Source: Erwinia sp. HDF1-3R (GTDB lineage: Bacteria; Pseudomonadota; Gammaproteobacteria; Enterobacterales; Enterobacteriaceae). Taken from it: 64,000 nucleotides of DNA. Positions 37,647 through 46,181 of this stretch are shown piece by piece (within the stretch, counting starts at the first letter, position 1; every line of letters begins with the position of its first letter). The notes under the pieces are model-generated. The model was not told the origin of the DNA and made no database searches. It saw only the letters and a program-made list of their open reading frames with translations. A program made the position numbers and the translations under genes. The stretch is taken from positions 2,418,001-2,482,000 of the forward strand of contig NZ_CP155071.1 in assembly GCF_039621855.1 (NCBI RefSeq), read 5' to 3'.

Positions 37647-38384
37647 ATGAATAATACCTCAAAGGCCCTCTCCGTATTGCTGCTATCCGGTTCATTTCTC
37701 TCTGTAGCCCATGCTGTTGACAGAAATATCTTATGGGATAAAGTGCACAATCAGTGTGAGCCTCAGTATAAGGCAGACGGAAAATATACTCCCTGTAGCC
37801 TGGTGGATGAGCATGATGGCTACGTTATTTATAAAGGCGACAGCGATAAATACCAGTATCTGCTGCTGCCGACGAAGCAAATAACCGGCATTGAGGATGA
37901 ACAGCTGCTTGCAGACAATCAGCCTAACTATATTTATCTTTCATGGGAAGCTCGCGATCTTGTCGCGGAAAAAACTGACAGAAAAGTCAGGGAGCAGGAT
38001 ATTTCACTTACCGTTAACTCGCTTAATACGCGCTCACAGGATCAGCTTCATGTCCATATTTCATGCCTGGCTCAGCCTGTACGCGAAGCGCTGGACCGCA
38101 TGGATGTTAAAAATATCGACAATGACTGGCACGTCTTTCCTGAACCGCTCAAAACCTATACCTTTAATTATAAAAAACTATCATTTTCTGAGCTAAAAAA
38201 TAGAAATATTTTTAAAGATGTCAGTGACAAGGTTGCAGCGGATGGCGGTGAACTACAATATTCTACCTTCGCAGTTGTCAATCTTGATAGTGATAACTTT
38301 ATGATCCTCGAAGCATCGGGTACATTAGAAAAACGCATTGGCGCAGAAAAATTGCAGGATCATACCTGCGCACTGGCGCAATAA
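37647..38384 (+). CDS. cdh: CDP-diacylglycerol diphosphatase
   Basis: A 245-residue protein with an N-terminal signal or anchor segment (ALSVLLLSGSFLSVAHA). The body matches E. coli Cdh: LWDKVHNQC, YKADGKYTPCSLVD, DKYQYLLLPTKQITGIE and YIYLSWEARDLV. The HIT-like active-site motif is QLHVHISCL. It hydrolyses CDP-diacylglycerol to phosphatidate and CMP at the inner membrane, on the periplasmic side. It is monocistronic, with a strong hairpin after the stop. Confidence 0.92.
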   Translation: MNNTSKALSVLLLSGSFLSVAHAVDRNILWDKVHNQCEPQYKADGKYTPCSLVDEHDGYVIYKGDSDKYQYLLLPTKQITGIEDEQLLADNQPNYIYLSWEARDLVAEKTDRKVREQDISLTVNSLNTRSQDQLHVHISCLAQPVREALDRMDVKNIDNDWHVFPEPLKTYTFNYKKLSFSELKNRNIFKDVSDKVAADGGELQYSTFAVVNLDSDNFMILEASGTLEKRIGAEKLQDHTCALAQ

Positions 38385-38388
38385 CGTC

Positions 38389-38426
38389 TTATCTGCCTCA
38401 GCGTCTTGCGATACTGAGGCAGATAA
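38389..38426. terminator. 13-bp perfect hairpin in a convergent gap
   Basis: TTATCTGCCTCAG / CTGAGGCAGATAA around a 12-base loop lies between convergent cdh and the AI-2E family gene. It lacks a long T-run, so it may act as a bidirectional but weaker terminator. Confidence 0.6.
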
Positions 38427-38441
38427 AACTAACCGCCGCTT

Positions 38442-39461
38442 CTATATCAGCCGTGCCTGCCGTAGTTCACTTTTCAGGTAGGCATAATAGACCGGGGCGG
38501 CCACTACCCCAGCCAGCCCAAAGGCAGATTCAAAAACCAGCATCGCCAGCAGGATCTCCCAGGTTTTTGCATTGATGCGGGTGCCAAAAATGCGCGCATT
38601 AATAAAATACTCCAGCTTATGCACCACGATCAGGAAAATAAGCGCGATTAGCGCAGCCTCCAGCGAAATTGACAGGCCAATCAGGATAATCACCGTATTC
38701 GAGATCAGGTTGCCAATTATTGGCAGCAGCCCGGCCACAAAGGTTAACACCACGACCGTTTTCGCGAAGGGAAAATGCAGGCCAAACATCGGCAGCAGGC
38801 CGAAAAGGAAGCCACAGGTCAGCAGCGTATTGACCAGCGATACCTTGATTTGGGCAAAGACCACGTTATGAAACGACGCCGCCAGCAGCGTCAGACGCTG
38901 AAGGAGCGCCTGCTTGAGCGGAGCCTGATGCGCATCATCGCTGCTGACCCGCAGGGAAACGATCGCCCCCAGCAGCATGCCGATCAGCATGGTGGCGAAG
39001 GTATGAGCGGCGGTACGACCAAAGGTTTGCACCACCACCAGATGTTCCCGCAGCCAGGTCACCACCTGATGCTGGAGCTCATCAATATCGGCGGGAAGAT
39101 AGCGGGTAACCACTGGCGACAGCGTGCGCTGTGCGTCCTCCAGCAGCTTGCTGGCCGCTGCGTGGAAAGCAGCGGGATTCTGGAAGTCATGCAGCAGATA
39201 ACCAATCAGCTTGGTGATCCCTAGCGCCAGACCAAGCACCACCACCAGCGTGAGGGAAAAAATAATGATCCACCGCGCCAGCGGACCTTTCACCAACCTC
39301 TCCACCCAGGGGGTGAGCGCCAGCACCGTTTCATAAACGATAAATCCGGCGAGAAAACATGGCAGCAGCCGCAGCGGAAAAATCATAAACAGCGCGATAA
39401 ATACCAGGATATAGCTGGCGGCCTGACACAGCCCCCGTTTATTCAGTTGAGACATCTCCAT
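38442..39461 (-). CDS. AI-2E family transporter (YdiK/PerM-like membrane protein)
   Basis: A 339-residue polytopic protein with about eight membrane segments: two N-terminal (ASYILVFIALFMIFPLRLLP, FLAGFIVYETVL), a third at WIIIFSLTLVVVLGLALGI, a soluble middle region, then a C-terminal cluster including VVVLTFVAGLLPIIGNLISN and ALIALIFLIVVHKLEYFINA. The GLLPIIGNLIS segment is characteristic of the UPF0118/AI-2E exporter family. The ATG at 39461 follows AGGAAG. Despite the family name, members transport diverse or unknown substrates. Here it is isolated. Confidence 0.88.
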   Translation of the reverse strand: MEMSQLNKRGLCQAASYILVFIALFMIFPLRLLPCFLAGFIVYETVLALTPWVERLVKGPLARWIIIFSLTLVVVLGLALGITKLIGYLLHDFQNPAAFHAAASKLLEDAQRTLSPVVTRYLPADIDELQHQVVTWLREHLVVVQTFGRTAAHTFATMLIGMLLGAIVSLRVSSDDAHQAPLKQALLQRLTLLAASFHNVVFAQIKVSLVNTLLTCGFLFGLLPMFGLHFPFAKTVVVLTFVAGLLPIIGNLISNTVIILIGLSISLEAALIALIFLIVVHKLEYFINARIFGTRINAKTWEILLAMLVFESAFGLAGVVAAPVYYAYLKSELRQARLI

Positions 39462-39538
39462 GACGCTTCCTGTCTGAAATATTAAAAATCCGATGTAATT
39501 CAGACAGTATACAAGGTCCGCTGCATTTTGCGGCCGAT

Positions 39539-40210
39539 TTAACGACGATGCGCCAGCGAACGAACCACGCGGTCGCCAAGCATCTGCACGCCCTGCACCA
39601 GCACGATCAGCACCACTATCGTGCCGACCATCACCTGCTGGTTAAAGCGCTGGTATCCGTAGCGGATCGCCAGGTCGCCCAGACCGCCTCCCCCGATCAC
39701 GCCCGCCATTGATGAGAAGCCAATCAGCATCACCAGCGTCAGCGTAATACCGGCCACTATGGCGGGCAGTGCCTCCGGCAGCAGCACCTTAGCGATCACA
39801 TGCCAGTGGGTCCCTCCCATGGCGATAACCGCCTCCGTCCTTCCCTTTTCAACCTCATCCAGCGCGTTCTCCACGATACGGGCAAAAAAGGGAAAGGCGC
39901 CCAGTGCAATGGGCACCACCGCCGCCGTACTGCCCAGGGTAGTACCGACCACCAGGCGGGTAAAGGGGATCAGCGCAATAAGCAGCACGACGAAAGGCAA
40001 AGAGCGCCCAATATTAACCAGCGTGCCCAGTACGGCATGGATCCAGGGCAGCGGGTAAAGACCGTTGCGACGGCTGACAAATAGCAACACGCCCAGCGGC
40101 AGGCCGATAAGCAGGGTCAGGCCGCCCGCCAGGCCCACCATATACAGAGTTTCAAGCGTTGCCTGCCCGAGCAGAGCAAAAAAGCTGTCCCATTCCAGGC
40201 TAATACGCAT
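39539..40210 (-). CDS. MetI-like ABC transporter permease
   Basis: A 223-residue permease. The ATG at 40210 ([20 protein letters not shown]) follows GAGGGAA and fits the family length (MetI about 217); the longer frame to 40249 is not needed. It has five membrane segments and the coupling-loop motif [20 protein letters not shown], with [14 protein letters not shown] behind it. Together with the ATPase and binding protein upstream it forms a methionine-uptake-type (MUT) importer. It is the last gene of the four-gene operon that starts at 42894 and overlaps the ATPase gene. Confidence 0.9.
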   Translation of the reverse strand: MRISLEWDSFFALLGQATLETLYMVGLAGGLTLLIGLPLGVLLFVSRRNGLYPLPWIHAVLGTLVNIGRSLPFVVLLIALIPFTRLVVGTTLGSTAAVVPIALGAFPFFARIVENALDEVEKGRTEAVIAMGGTHWHVIAKVLLPEALPAIVAGITLTLVMLIGFSSMAGVIGGGGLGDLAIRYGYQRFNQQVMVGTIVVLIVLVQGVQMLGDRVVRSLAHRR

Positions 40211-41015
40211 AGCGTGCTTCCCTCGTCGTCCATACCTGCTCCTGACCAAACGTCAGCCCGTGGCGGCGCAGAAAAGCCTGCTCATCATGGCCACCCTGTA
40301 GCAGGGAATCACGCAGCGCTGACCGGGGATCCATCAGCAGGTCGCGCAGCGCGCCCTCTTCCACCAGACGCCCCTTTTCAAGCAGGGCCGCGCGATCGCA
40401 GACGGCTTTGACCACTTCCAGCTGGTGGGTGATCATCACGATGGTCAGGCCAAACTGCTGATTGATCTGCTTCAGCAGGGCCAGCACGCTTTGGGTGGTT
40501 TCCGCATCGAGCGCACTGGTCGCCTCGTCGCATAACAAATAGTCGGGCCTTGCTGCCAGCGCCCGGGCAATGCCGACCCGCTGCTGCTGCCCGCCGGAAA
40601 GCTGGGAGGGAAACGCACGGGCTTTTTCATTCAGCCCCACCAGGTCCAACAGCTCCGCGACGCGCGTCAGGCGCTGTCTGCGCGACATGCCCGCAATTTC
40701 CAGCGGTACCGCCACATTGTCAGCGACGTTACGGGAATGAAGCAGGTTGAAGTGCTGGAAGATCATGCTGCTGCGCTGCCGCTGTCGCCGAAGGTCCCCG
40801 GGCGTGAGCAGAGTAATATCCTGTTCGTCGAACAGGATCCGTCCTGAATCAGGTCGTTCCAGCAGGTTTAGACAGCGGATCAGCGTACTTTTTCCGGCGC
40901 CGCTGCGCCCCACAATGCCGGTAATTTCCCCCTGCCGCAGCGTCAGTGATACGTTTTGCAGCGCCGGAGTTAACGCGCCCGGATACTGTTTTGACACCCT
41001 GTCGAGTCTGATCAT
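40200..41015 (-). CDS. MetN-like ABC transporter ATPase lacking the C-terminal NIL/ACT domain
   Basis: A 271-residue ATPase with Walker [19 protein letters not shown], signature [16 protein letters not shown], Walker [13 protein letters not shown] and H-loop [10 protein letters not shown]. MetN proteins are about 343 residues and carry a C-terminal domain that binds methionine and shuts the transporter off. That domain is missing here: the protein ends soon after the ATPase core with [16 protein letters not shown]. Transport is therefore probably not feedback-inhibited in the usual way. Its start overlaps the binding-protein stop by four bases. Confidence 0.92.
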   Translation of the reverse strand: MIRLDRVSKQYPGALTPALQNVSLTLRQGEITGIVGRSGAGKSTLIRCLNLLERPDSGRILFDEQDITLLTPGDLRRQRQRSSMIFQHFNLLHSRNVADNVAVPLEIAGMSRRQRLTRVAELLDLVGLNEKARAFPSQLSGGQQQRVGIARALAARPDYLLCDEATSALDAETTQSVLALLKQINQQFGLTIVMITHQLEVVKAVCDRAALLEKGRLVEEGALRDLLMDPRSALRDSLLQGGHDEQAFLRRHGLTFGQEQVWTTREARYAY

Positions 41016-41824
41016 TGCGGCTGTCCCGTAACCGGGATCACCGATCCCTTATAGTTTTGGCGGATAAATTCGGCCACCTGCTCTGACTGCAAATCCTTTG
41101 CCAGGCGCTTGATACGCGCATCCCCTGCCAGGGCAGGCGTGGTGACCAAAATGTTGGCATAGGGATTATGCTGCGAACTTTCCAGACCGAGCGCATCTCT
41201 GGCTGGCACCAGGCCGGCCTCCAGGGCGTAATTACCGTTGATCACCGCCAGGTCAACATCGTCCAGCGCCCGGGGGATCTGCGGTGACTCCACTTCCAGG
41301 ATCTTCAGATGTTTCGGGTTGCTGGCGATATCCTGCGGCGTTGCCTGATTTTTTGCCGGGTCGTCATAGCCTGGCTTCAGTTTGATCAAGCCCTCTTTTT
41401 GCAGCAGGTAGAGCGAACGGCTGAGATTGGTGACGTTATTTGGCACCGCAACGCTGGCATTATCGCGCAGTGCGCTAAGGGTTTTAATCTTGTGGGAGTA
41501 GATCCCCAGCGGCTCAATATGTACGGTCGCCGCAACGCGGAAGGTCTGTCCCAGCGCCTTCTCCTGCTCGTGCAGATAGGGAACATGCTGGAAATAGTTA
41601 GCATCCACGTCGCCGTGTGCCAACAGTTCATTGGCGTTGACCCCGCTGGTCAGCTCAATCACTTTCAGGTTGAGGGAGGGGTCGATTTTTTTCACATAGT
41701 TCAGGATCTCCGCATGGGGAACCGGATCGGCTGCGACCCGCAGCGCCTCCTCCGCCTGAGCGGTAAAGGAGAGAGAAATTAACAGGGCGAGCCCGCTGAG
41801 GCTAACGGCGGCGTGGCGAGTCAT
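41012..41824 (-). CDS. MetQ/NlpA-family substrate-binding protein
   Basis: A 270-residue periplasmic protein of the NlpA family. The signal peptide ([17 protein letters not shown]) has no lipobox Cys, so it is probably soluble rather than a lipoprotein. Family motifs are [48 protein letters not shown] and [14 protein letters not shown]. It probably binds methionine or a related sulfur compound. It sits between the oxygenase and the ATPase, overlapping both by ATGA, so substrate capture and oxidation are co-expressed. Confidence 0.9.
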   Translation of the reverse strand: MTRHAAVSLSGLALLISLSFTAQAEEALRVAADPVPHAEILNYVKKIDPSLNLKVIELTSGVNANELLAHGDVDANYFQHVPYLHEQEKALGQTFRVAATVHIEPLGIYSHKIKTLSALRDNASVAVPNNVTNLSRSLYLLQKEGLIKLKPGYDDPAKNQATPQDIASNPKHLKILEVESPQIPRALDDVDLAVINGNYALEAGLVPARDALGLESSQHNPYANILVTTPALAGDARIKRLAKDLQSEQVAEFIRQNYKGSVIPVTGQPQ

Positions 41825-42894
41825 AGAGAAGGCTCCTTATGCGATCGGTTTGACGAAGGTTGCTCAATGGGTTGATCAATTTTTTGCGTCAGCAGGTCGC
41901 CATACCAGCGGGCTGCGACGTCAGGGTGCGAACGCAGGCGGCCCTTCAGATAATTCCAGCCCACCTCCCGCAGCAGCGGATTGAGCGGATCGCTGGCCGG
42001 ACCATGCGCCAGCTGACTGAGCTGTTCGTTCAGCTGATAAACCGGTACGGCGCCGTCCAGCTGGGCACCGAGGAAAAACGCGATCGACAGTCTGTCGCTA
42101 CCCGTTGCCGGGGAAATAACGCGATGGACGGTAGCGCGCAGGTAGCCGTTAGTCGCCAGCTCCAGCAGTTCACCGATGTTAACCACAAACGCGCCGGGCA
42201 GCGGCAGCGCATCCACCCAGCGATCCGGCTCAACCTCCACCTGAAGCCCGCGCTGGTTATCCTGCAGGAGGAAGCTGAGGAACCCGGAGTCTTTATGTGC
42301 CCCAACGCCCTGCCCGCTCTCATCACCCGTCCTGCCGGGATAACGGATCAGCTTAACGTGTTCATTGGGCTTTTCACCATACAGCCCGTCGAAGGCGTCA
42401 CCGGGCAGCGAAAGGGCTTCGGCAAAGGCGCGCAGTAGCCGCAGCGACATGCGGGTCATCTGCTGCTGCCAGGCCTGTAGCTCCCTTTGCAGCTCGGGCA
42501 GCGCTTCCGGCCAGAGATTGGGCCCCTGAAGTCGCTTCCAGCCCGCTTCGCCTGGGGCCAGCGGCAGCGCTTCCCGCTCGGCGCCAATATCAAACTGCTC
42601 GCGCCAGTCGGGCTGGCTGCGGGTGATTTCCGATCCCGCACGGTTGTAGCCGCGAAAGTGCGGGGAGTGGATCATCGCGACCCGCTCTTTCTCCTCATCC
42701 GGCAGCGCAAAAAAGCGCCGTGAGAGCTGCTGGACCCCGGCGGAGAGCGCGGGATCGACGCCATGGTTGATCAGGTAGAAAAACCCCACTTCCCGTGCGC
42801 TCTGACTCAGCCGATCGAGGAACGCCTGCTGCTGCTCCGCCGAACCGTCAAGATGGGAGAGATCCAGAATAGGTAATGACGTGACGTGTTCCAC
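41821..42894 (-). CDS. Isopenicillin N synthase-like 2-oxoglutarate/Fe(II)-type oxygenase
   Basis: A 357-residue enzyme. The N-terminal DIOX_N region has LPILDLSHLDG and VGFFYLINHGVDPALSAG. The iron-binding facial triad is seen as HKD in VGAHKDSGFLSFLLQDN and His in RATVHRVISP, followed by Arg-x-Ser (DRLSIAFFL), which binds the 2-oxoglutarate C5 carboxylate or equivalent. It starts with GTG after a strong GGAGG. It is the first gene of an operon with a MetQNI-like importer, so its substrate is probably an imported amino acid or organosulfur compound. The specific reaction is unknown. Confidence 0.88.
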   Translation of the reverse strand: MEHVTSLPILDLSHLDGSAEQQQAFLDRLSQSAREVGFFYLINHGVDPALSAGVQQLSRRFFALPDEEKERVAMIHSPHFRGYNRAGSEITRSQPDWREQFDIGAEREALPLAPGEAGWKRLQGPNLWPEALPELQRELQAWQQQMTRMSLRLLRAFAEALSLPGDAFDGLYGEKPNEHVKLIRYPGRTGDESGQGVGAHKDSGFLSFLLQDNQRGLQVEVEPDRWVDALPLPGAFVVNIGELLELATNGYLRATVHRVISPATGSDRLSIAFFLGAQLDGAVPVYQLNEQLSQLAHGPASDPLNPLLREVGWNYLKGRLRSHPDVAARWYGDLLTQKIDQPIEQPSSNRSHKEPSL

Positions 42895-43053
42895 TTAACC
42901 TCCAGGAGATAAACCTGCCTGAGATGGCGACCATCGCCATTCAGCCGCTGACTGACAGGCACTATTGCGGTTTTTAACGTCGGGATGAAATATGAAATAC
43001 AGCAATGATTAACTGATAGCTGAATAAGCCCAGTCAGGTGAGATTTCCCCCGC

Positions 43054-43082
43054 TTGACAGCGATTGAGGGCTGGCCTAAGCT
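43054..43082 (+). promoter_or_regulatory. Candidate promoter of the marR-monooxygenase pair
   Basis: TTGACA (43054-43059), a 17-base spacer and TAAGCT (a weak -10) are followed by ATTAACTAACTAAC and TTAGCGATCTAA, an imperfect dyad that could be the operator of the MarR protein encoded just downstream. Confidence 0.4.
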
Positions 43083-43144
43083 TGCGGATTATTAACTAAC
43101 TAACTTAGCGATCTAATCAGGCCGCATCGAAACTGAGGAAAACC

Positions 43145-43654
43145 ATGCACCACGAGGTTAATCACGAGTCCTTGCCAAATGAAGATCCGCGTGCGATGCC
43201 CGTAGCAGGCGATACGATTGCCCAGCAGTTGCAGAGGATCGCTATTCTCACGCGTGATGCCGCCGCAGAGCTGGGCAACGCAATGGGGATCAATCAGACC
43301 GACCTGGCGCTAATGGAGCAGCTGATCGCGTCGGGGCCGCTCTCTCCCAATGAGCTTGCCCGCCGGCTTTCCCTTACTACCGCGGGCATTACGCTGGTCA
43401 TTGACCGGCTGGAGCGTGCCGGGCACGTGGCGCGCGAGCGGCAGCTAAGCGATAAGCGCCGCGTGCTGGTGCGTCCCATGCAGGCTTCCGTGGCACAAAC
43501 TTACCGCCATCTCGCGCCAATGCTCACCGGGCTGGAGGCGCTATTGAGCGCACTTTCACCTGACGATCGCACAACGATAGATCGCTTTCTCGCGCAGGTT
43601 ATCGCCGTTTATCAAAACAGCCTGCCAGCCCTGACAAAAAAGGAAAAACGATGA
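43145..43654 (+). CDS. MarR-family transcriptional regulator
   Basis: A 169-residue winged-helix regulator. The DNA-binding region has LSPNELARRLSLTTAGITLV and IDRLERAGHVARERQLSDKR, including the wing Asp-Lys-Arg typical of MarR proteins. The start follows GAGGA at good spacing. It overlaps the FAD monooxygenase gene by ATGA, so the two form a bicistronic unit. The usual arrangement is autorepression relieved by a small aromatic or toxic ligand, which is then modified by the enzyme. Confidence 0.92.
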   Translation: MHHEVNHESLPNEDPRAMPVAGDTIAQQLQRIAILTRDAAAELGNAMGINQTDLALMEQLIASGPLSPNELARRLSLTTAGITLVIDRLERAGHVARERQLSDKRRVLVRPMQASVAQTYRHLAPMLTGLEALLSALSPDDRTTIDRFLAQVIAVYQNSLPALTKKEKR

Positions 43655-44874
43655 ACGCTACGCGCAGGATCCTGATCACCGGTGCCAGCGTTGCGGGCCC
43701 CACGCTGGCCTACTGGCTGTCGCGCCAGGGTATGGAGGTTACCGTGGTCGAGCGGGCGCCAGAATTCCGTGACGGCGGTCAGACGATTGATATTCGCGGC
43801 GCGGGCCGGGTAGTGGCGCAGCGTATGGGGATTGAAGAGGCCATTCGGGCTAATTCAACTCATGAAGAGAGCATAAAATTCGTGGATGAGCAAAATCGCA
43901 CTCGCGCGCAATTTGGCGCAGGCGCGTATGACGGCAACGGACCGGTTGCGGAGCTTGAAATTCTGCGCGGTGAGCTGGCAAAGCTGCTAATTGAACACTG
44001 CGGTGAAGGGGTGACCTATAAATTTGGCGATAGCATCGCCTCACTTGAAGAGCTCTCTGATGGAGTGAAAGTGGGCTTTGAACACGGGGAAGAGGCGGTT
44101 TTCGATTTGGTGATCGCCGCAGAAGGGGTCGGATCCTCTACGCGTAAGCTGGTGTTCGGTAACGAGGTCAAGCGCAGATCCTTTAATCTCTATACCGCCT
44201 GGTTCACCCTGCCCCGCGCGCCGGGCGACGCGCCAGATATGAGGTGGTTTAATGCGCCCGGCGGATTATGCGTCTGCCTGCGTCCTGACAACCTGGGCAC
44301 CACCCGTGCACTGCTGTCATTTCAGGAACCACCGGGTGGTTATGAAAAACTTTCAGCGCACGAGCAGAAAAGTGTGCTGCGGGAAAAGTTTGGCCATTTA
44401 GGCTGGGAGACACCGCGCGTACTGGCCGCGCTTGATGACGCAGACGATCTCTATTTTGACCAGATTTCACAGGTTAAAATGGATAGCTGGTCAAAGGGAA
44501 GAGTAGCCCTGGTCGGTGATGCCGCATATTGCGCCTCCCCCATCAGCGGGATGGGAACCAGCCTGGGGATGTGCGGCGCTTACGTGCTGGCCGGGGAGCT
44601 GGGACGTCATGACGATCATAAAGAGGCCTTCGCTGCCTGGGAAAAAATTATGCGCCCCTATGTTAATCAGGCACAGAGCGTGCCGGGGTTTGCACCGCGC
44701 CTGGCCTCTCCCCATTCGCGCGCCGGGATTGCCTTCGGCTATGCCGTACTGCGTATGGCAAACGCCCCCTTATTCAGGCCGCTGCTGGCAAAGTTTCTGA
44801 CGCCCAAAGCCGATGCCATTGTGCTGCCCGACTATGACATTAACCCTACAGGGAGCGGTCAGGCACAAACCTGA
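43651..44874 (+). CDS. FAD-dependent monooxygenase (aromatic hydroxylase type)
   Basis: A 407-residue group A flavin monooxygenase. The N-terminal FAD fingerprint is RILITGASVAGPTLAYWLSR (GxSxxG variant), then TVVERAP and RGELAKLL. The second FAD motif is GRVALVGDAAYCASPISGMG. Group members hydroxylate aromatic compounds and include tetracycline-inactivating enzymes, but nothing here fixes the substrate. It is co-transcribed with the MarR regulator. Its 3' end overlaps the convergent SoxS-like gene by 16 bases. Confidence 0.9.
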   Translation: MNATRRILITGASVAGPTLAYWLSRQGMEVTVVERAPEFRDGGQTIDIRGAGRVVAQRMGIEEAIRANSTHEESIKFVDEQNRTRAQFGAGAYDGNGPVAELEILRGELAKLLIEHCGEGVTYKFGDSIASLEELSDGVKVGFEHGEEAVFDLVIAAEGVGSSTRKLVFGNEVKRRSFNLYTAWFTLPRAPGDAPDMRWFNAPGGLCVCLRPDNLGTTRALLSFQEPPGGYEKLSAHEQKSVLREKFGHLGWETPRVLAALDDADDLYFDQISQVKMDSWSKGRVALVGDAAYCASPISGMGTSLGMCGAYVLAGELGRHDDHKEAFAAWEKIMRPYVNQAQSVPGFAPRLASPHSRAGIAFGYAVLRMANAPLFRPLLAKFLTPKADAIVLPDYDINPTGSGQAQT

Positions 44875-45194
44875 ACCTGACGACGCCAGGCACCGGGAGA
44901 CTGGCCAAACTGGCGTTTAAAACTGCGGTTAAAGGACTGCTGAGAGTCAAAACCAAATGAAATCGCCACGTCGAGGATAGGTTCCGCGCCCCGCGCAAGC
45001 CGCTCGGCTGATTTTTTCAGGCGGCGAGCGCGAATGTATTCGCCCAGCGCGTAGCCGGTGTGCTGTTTAAACATCCGTTGCAGGTGCCATTTGGAGTACC
45101 CTGCACGTTCAGCAACGGTATCAAGATCCATTTTCCCTTCGATATGGGTATCGATCCACTTAACGAGATCGTTAATAAAATCATCGTGACTCAT
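44859..45194 (-). CDS. SoxS/RamA/MarA-type AraC-family regulator
   Basis: A 111-residue single-domain AraC protein with the two helix-turn-helix units. The first is DLDTVAERAGYSKWHLQRMF; the second is ILDVAISFGFDSQQSFNRSF. It lacks the effector-binding domain, as do SoxS, MarA and RamA, which control efflux, porin and oxidative-stress genes through their cellular level. The GYSKWHLQRMF and SQQ.F segments place it in that group, but I cannot say which orthologue it is. No soxR is adjacent. A good ribosome binding site (AAGGGGAAAG) precedes the start. Confidence 0.9.
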   Translation of the reverse strand: MSHDDFINDLVKWIDTHIEGKMDLDTVAERAGYSKWHLQRMFKQHTGYALGEYIRARRLKKSAERLARGAEPILDVAISFGFDSQQSFNRSFKRQFGQSPGAWRRQVQVCA

Positions 45195-45520
45195 TGCTTT
45201 CCCCTTCTGGTTTTTTTGTTTTCACTCATGCGTCAGAGCTGAACTTCCTCAGGGACGCGAGTAAAAGGTAACTTTAACGAATGCACTTAGTTACGGTAAA
45301 GGAGAGGTCGCCTTAATGCAAGTTTAATTGTTGCATTAAATGCGATCGGTAGCGCATGAGGATCTGATGTTCAGGGGCGTTAGCTAAACCTGTTGGGAAC
45401 AGACTGACTGTGTTTAACCAGCCAGACAGCTAATACCTCAAAGCCCGCACAACGTAAGCAGTGCGGCCTGGCAATGGAGATGGAGATGGAGATGGAGATG
45501 GAATGGTTGCGGAGCGGGCC
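45195..45520. other. Intergenic region between the SoxS-like and Rrf2 genes
   Basis: About 325 bases. It holds the promoter side of the SoxS-like gene, a hairpin (CCCGCAC / GTGCGG around 45445-45466) and the hexamer repeat at 45474-45503. No gene seen. Confidence 0.4.
45474..45503 (+). repeat. Hexanucleotide repeat ATGGAG
   Basis: Four perfect ATGGAG units and a fifth ATGGAA end 18 bases from the Rrf2 stop codon. Confidence 0.85.
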
Positions 45521-46003
45521 TCAGATAGCGACATCTTCGGGGTTTTTCTGCAACTCGCAGCTGCCTTCAGGATGACGGCTGTCGCGGGCATGGATCTCTT
45601 TTAATGCATCCGCAACCGTCCATTTGGCGAGTACGTCAAGCGAGGCCTGTTCAGCCTCGCGTGCCAGTTCTTTGAAGAACCAGCAGGCGTTGGCACTCAC
45701 CAGACAGCGGGCCGATACCTCAGGTCGTCCTGCCAGCAGGGGTTTGTCTTCCAGCACCGAGGTATAAATATCGCAGAGCGAAATCGCTTCTGCGGGTCGA
45801 CCAAGGCGAATAGTCCCTGAACGACCCAGCGTCGACACGATAATGCCATCGCGGGTCAGAGGCACCATCATCTTGCGCACGAAACTCGGGTTAGCCTCAA
45901 GCCCCATGGCCAGAATTTTGCTGGTGCTGCGTTTACCTTCCCGCTCTGACTGGGCCACGCAGAGCACCATTTGTAAGGCCGTAGGAAAACGAATATCAAG
46001 CAT
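45521..46003 (-). CDS. Rrf2-family transcriptional regulator
   Basis: A 160-residue winged-helix protein with the Rrf2 pattern: LDIRFPTALQMVLCVAQSE, then helix-turn-helix LEANPSFVRKMMVPLTRDGI and wing VSTLGRSGTIRLGRPAEAI. Cysteines are present after the HTH (SARCLVSANACWF), but the spacing is not the classic IscR cluster. It may sense redox, nitric oxide or a carbonyl compound. It follows, in the same direction, the 3-hydroxyisobutyrate-dehydrogenase-like gene with a gap of about 180 bases, and may regulate it. Confidence 0.88.
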   Translation of the reverse strand: MLDIRFPTALQMVLCVAQSEREGKRSTSKILAMGLEANPSFVRKMMVPLTRDGIIVSTLGRSGTIRLGRPAEAISLCDIYTSVLEDKPLLAGRPEVSARCLVSANACWFFKELAREAEQASLDVLAKWTVADALKEIHARDSRHPEGSCELQKNPEDVAI

Positions 46004-46181
46004 GTTCAGATCCTTGCTTTCAGCTGCCTTTGGGTAAATCGACAGCTCGTCATAAAAAGCATTAAAAATCAGTCGACTATAATTAACTACCTGCTGTTAA
46101 TATAACAAATATTGTTGCATTTTAGAAGACACACGCTTAGCGATTACTGCTTTCCCCGTTATCACCCTGAAAAACAAGCGG

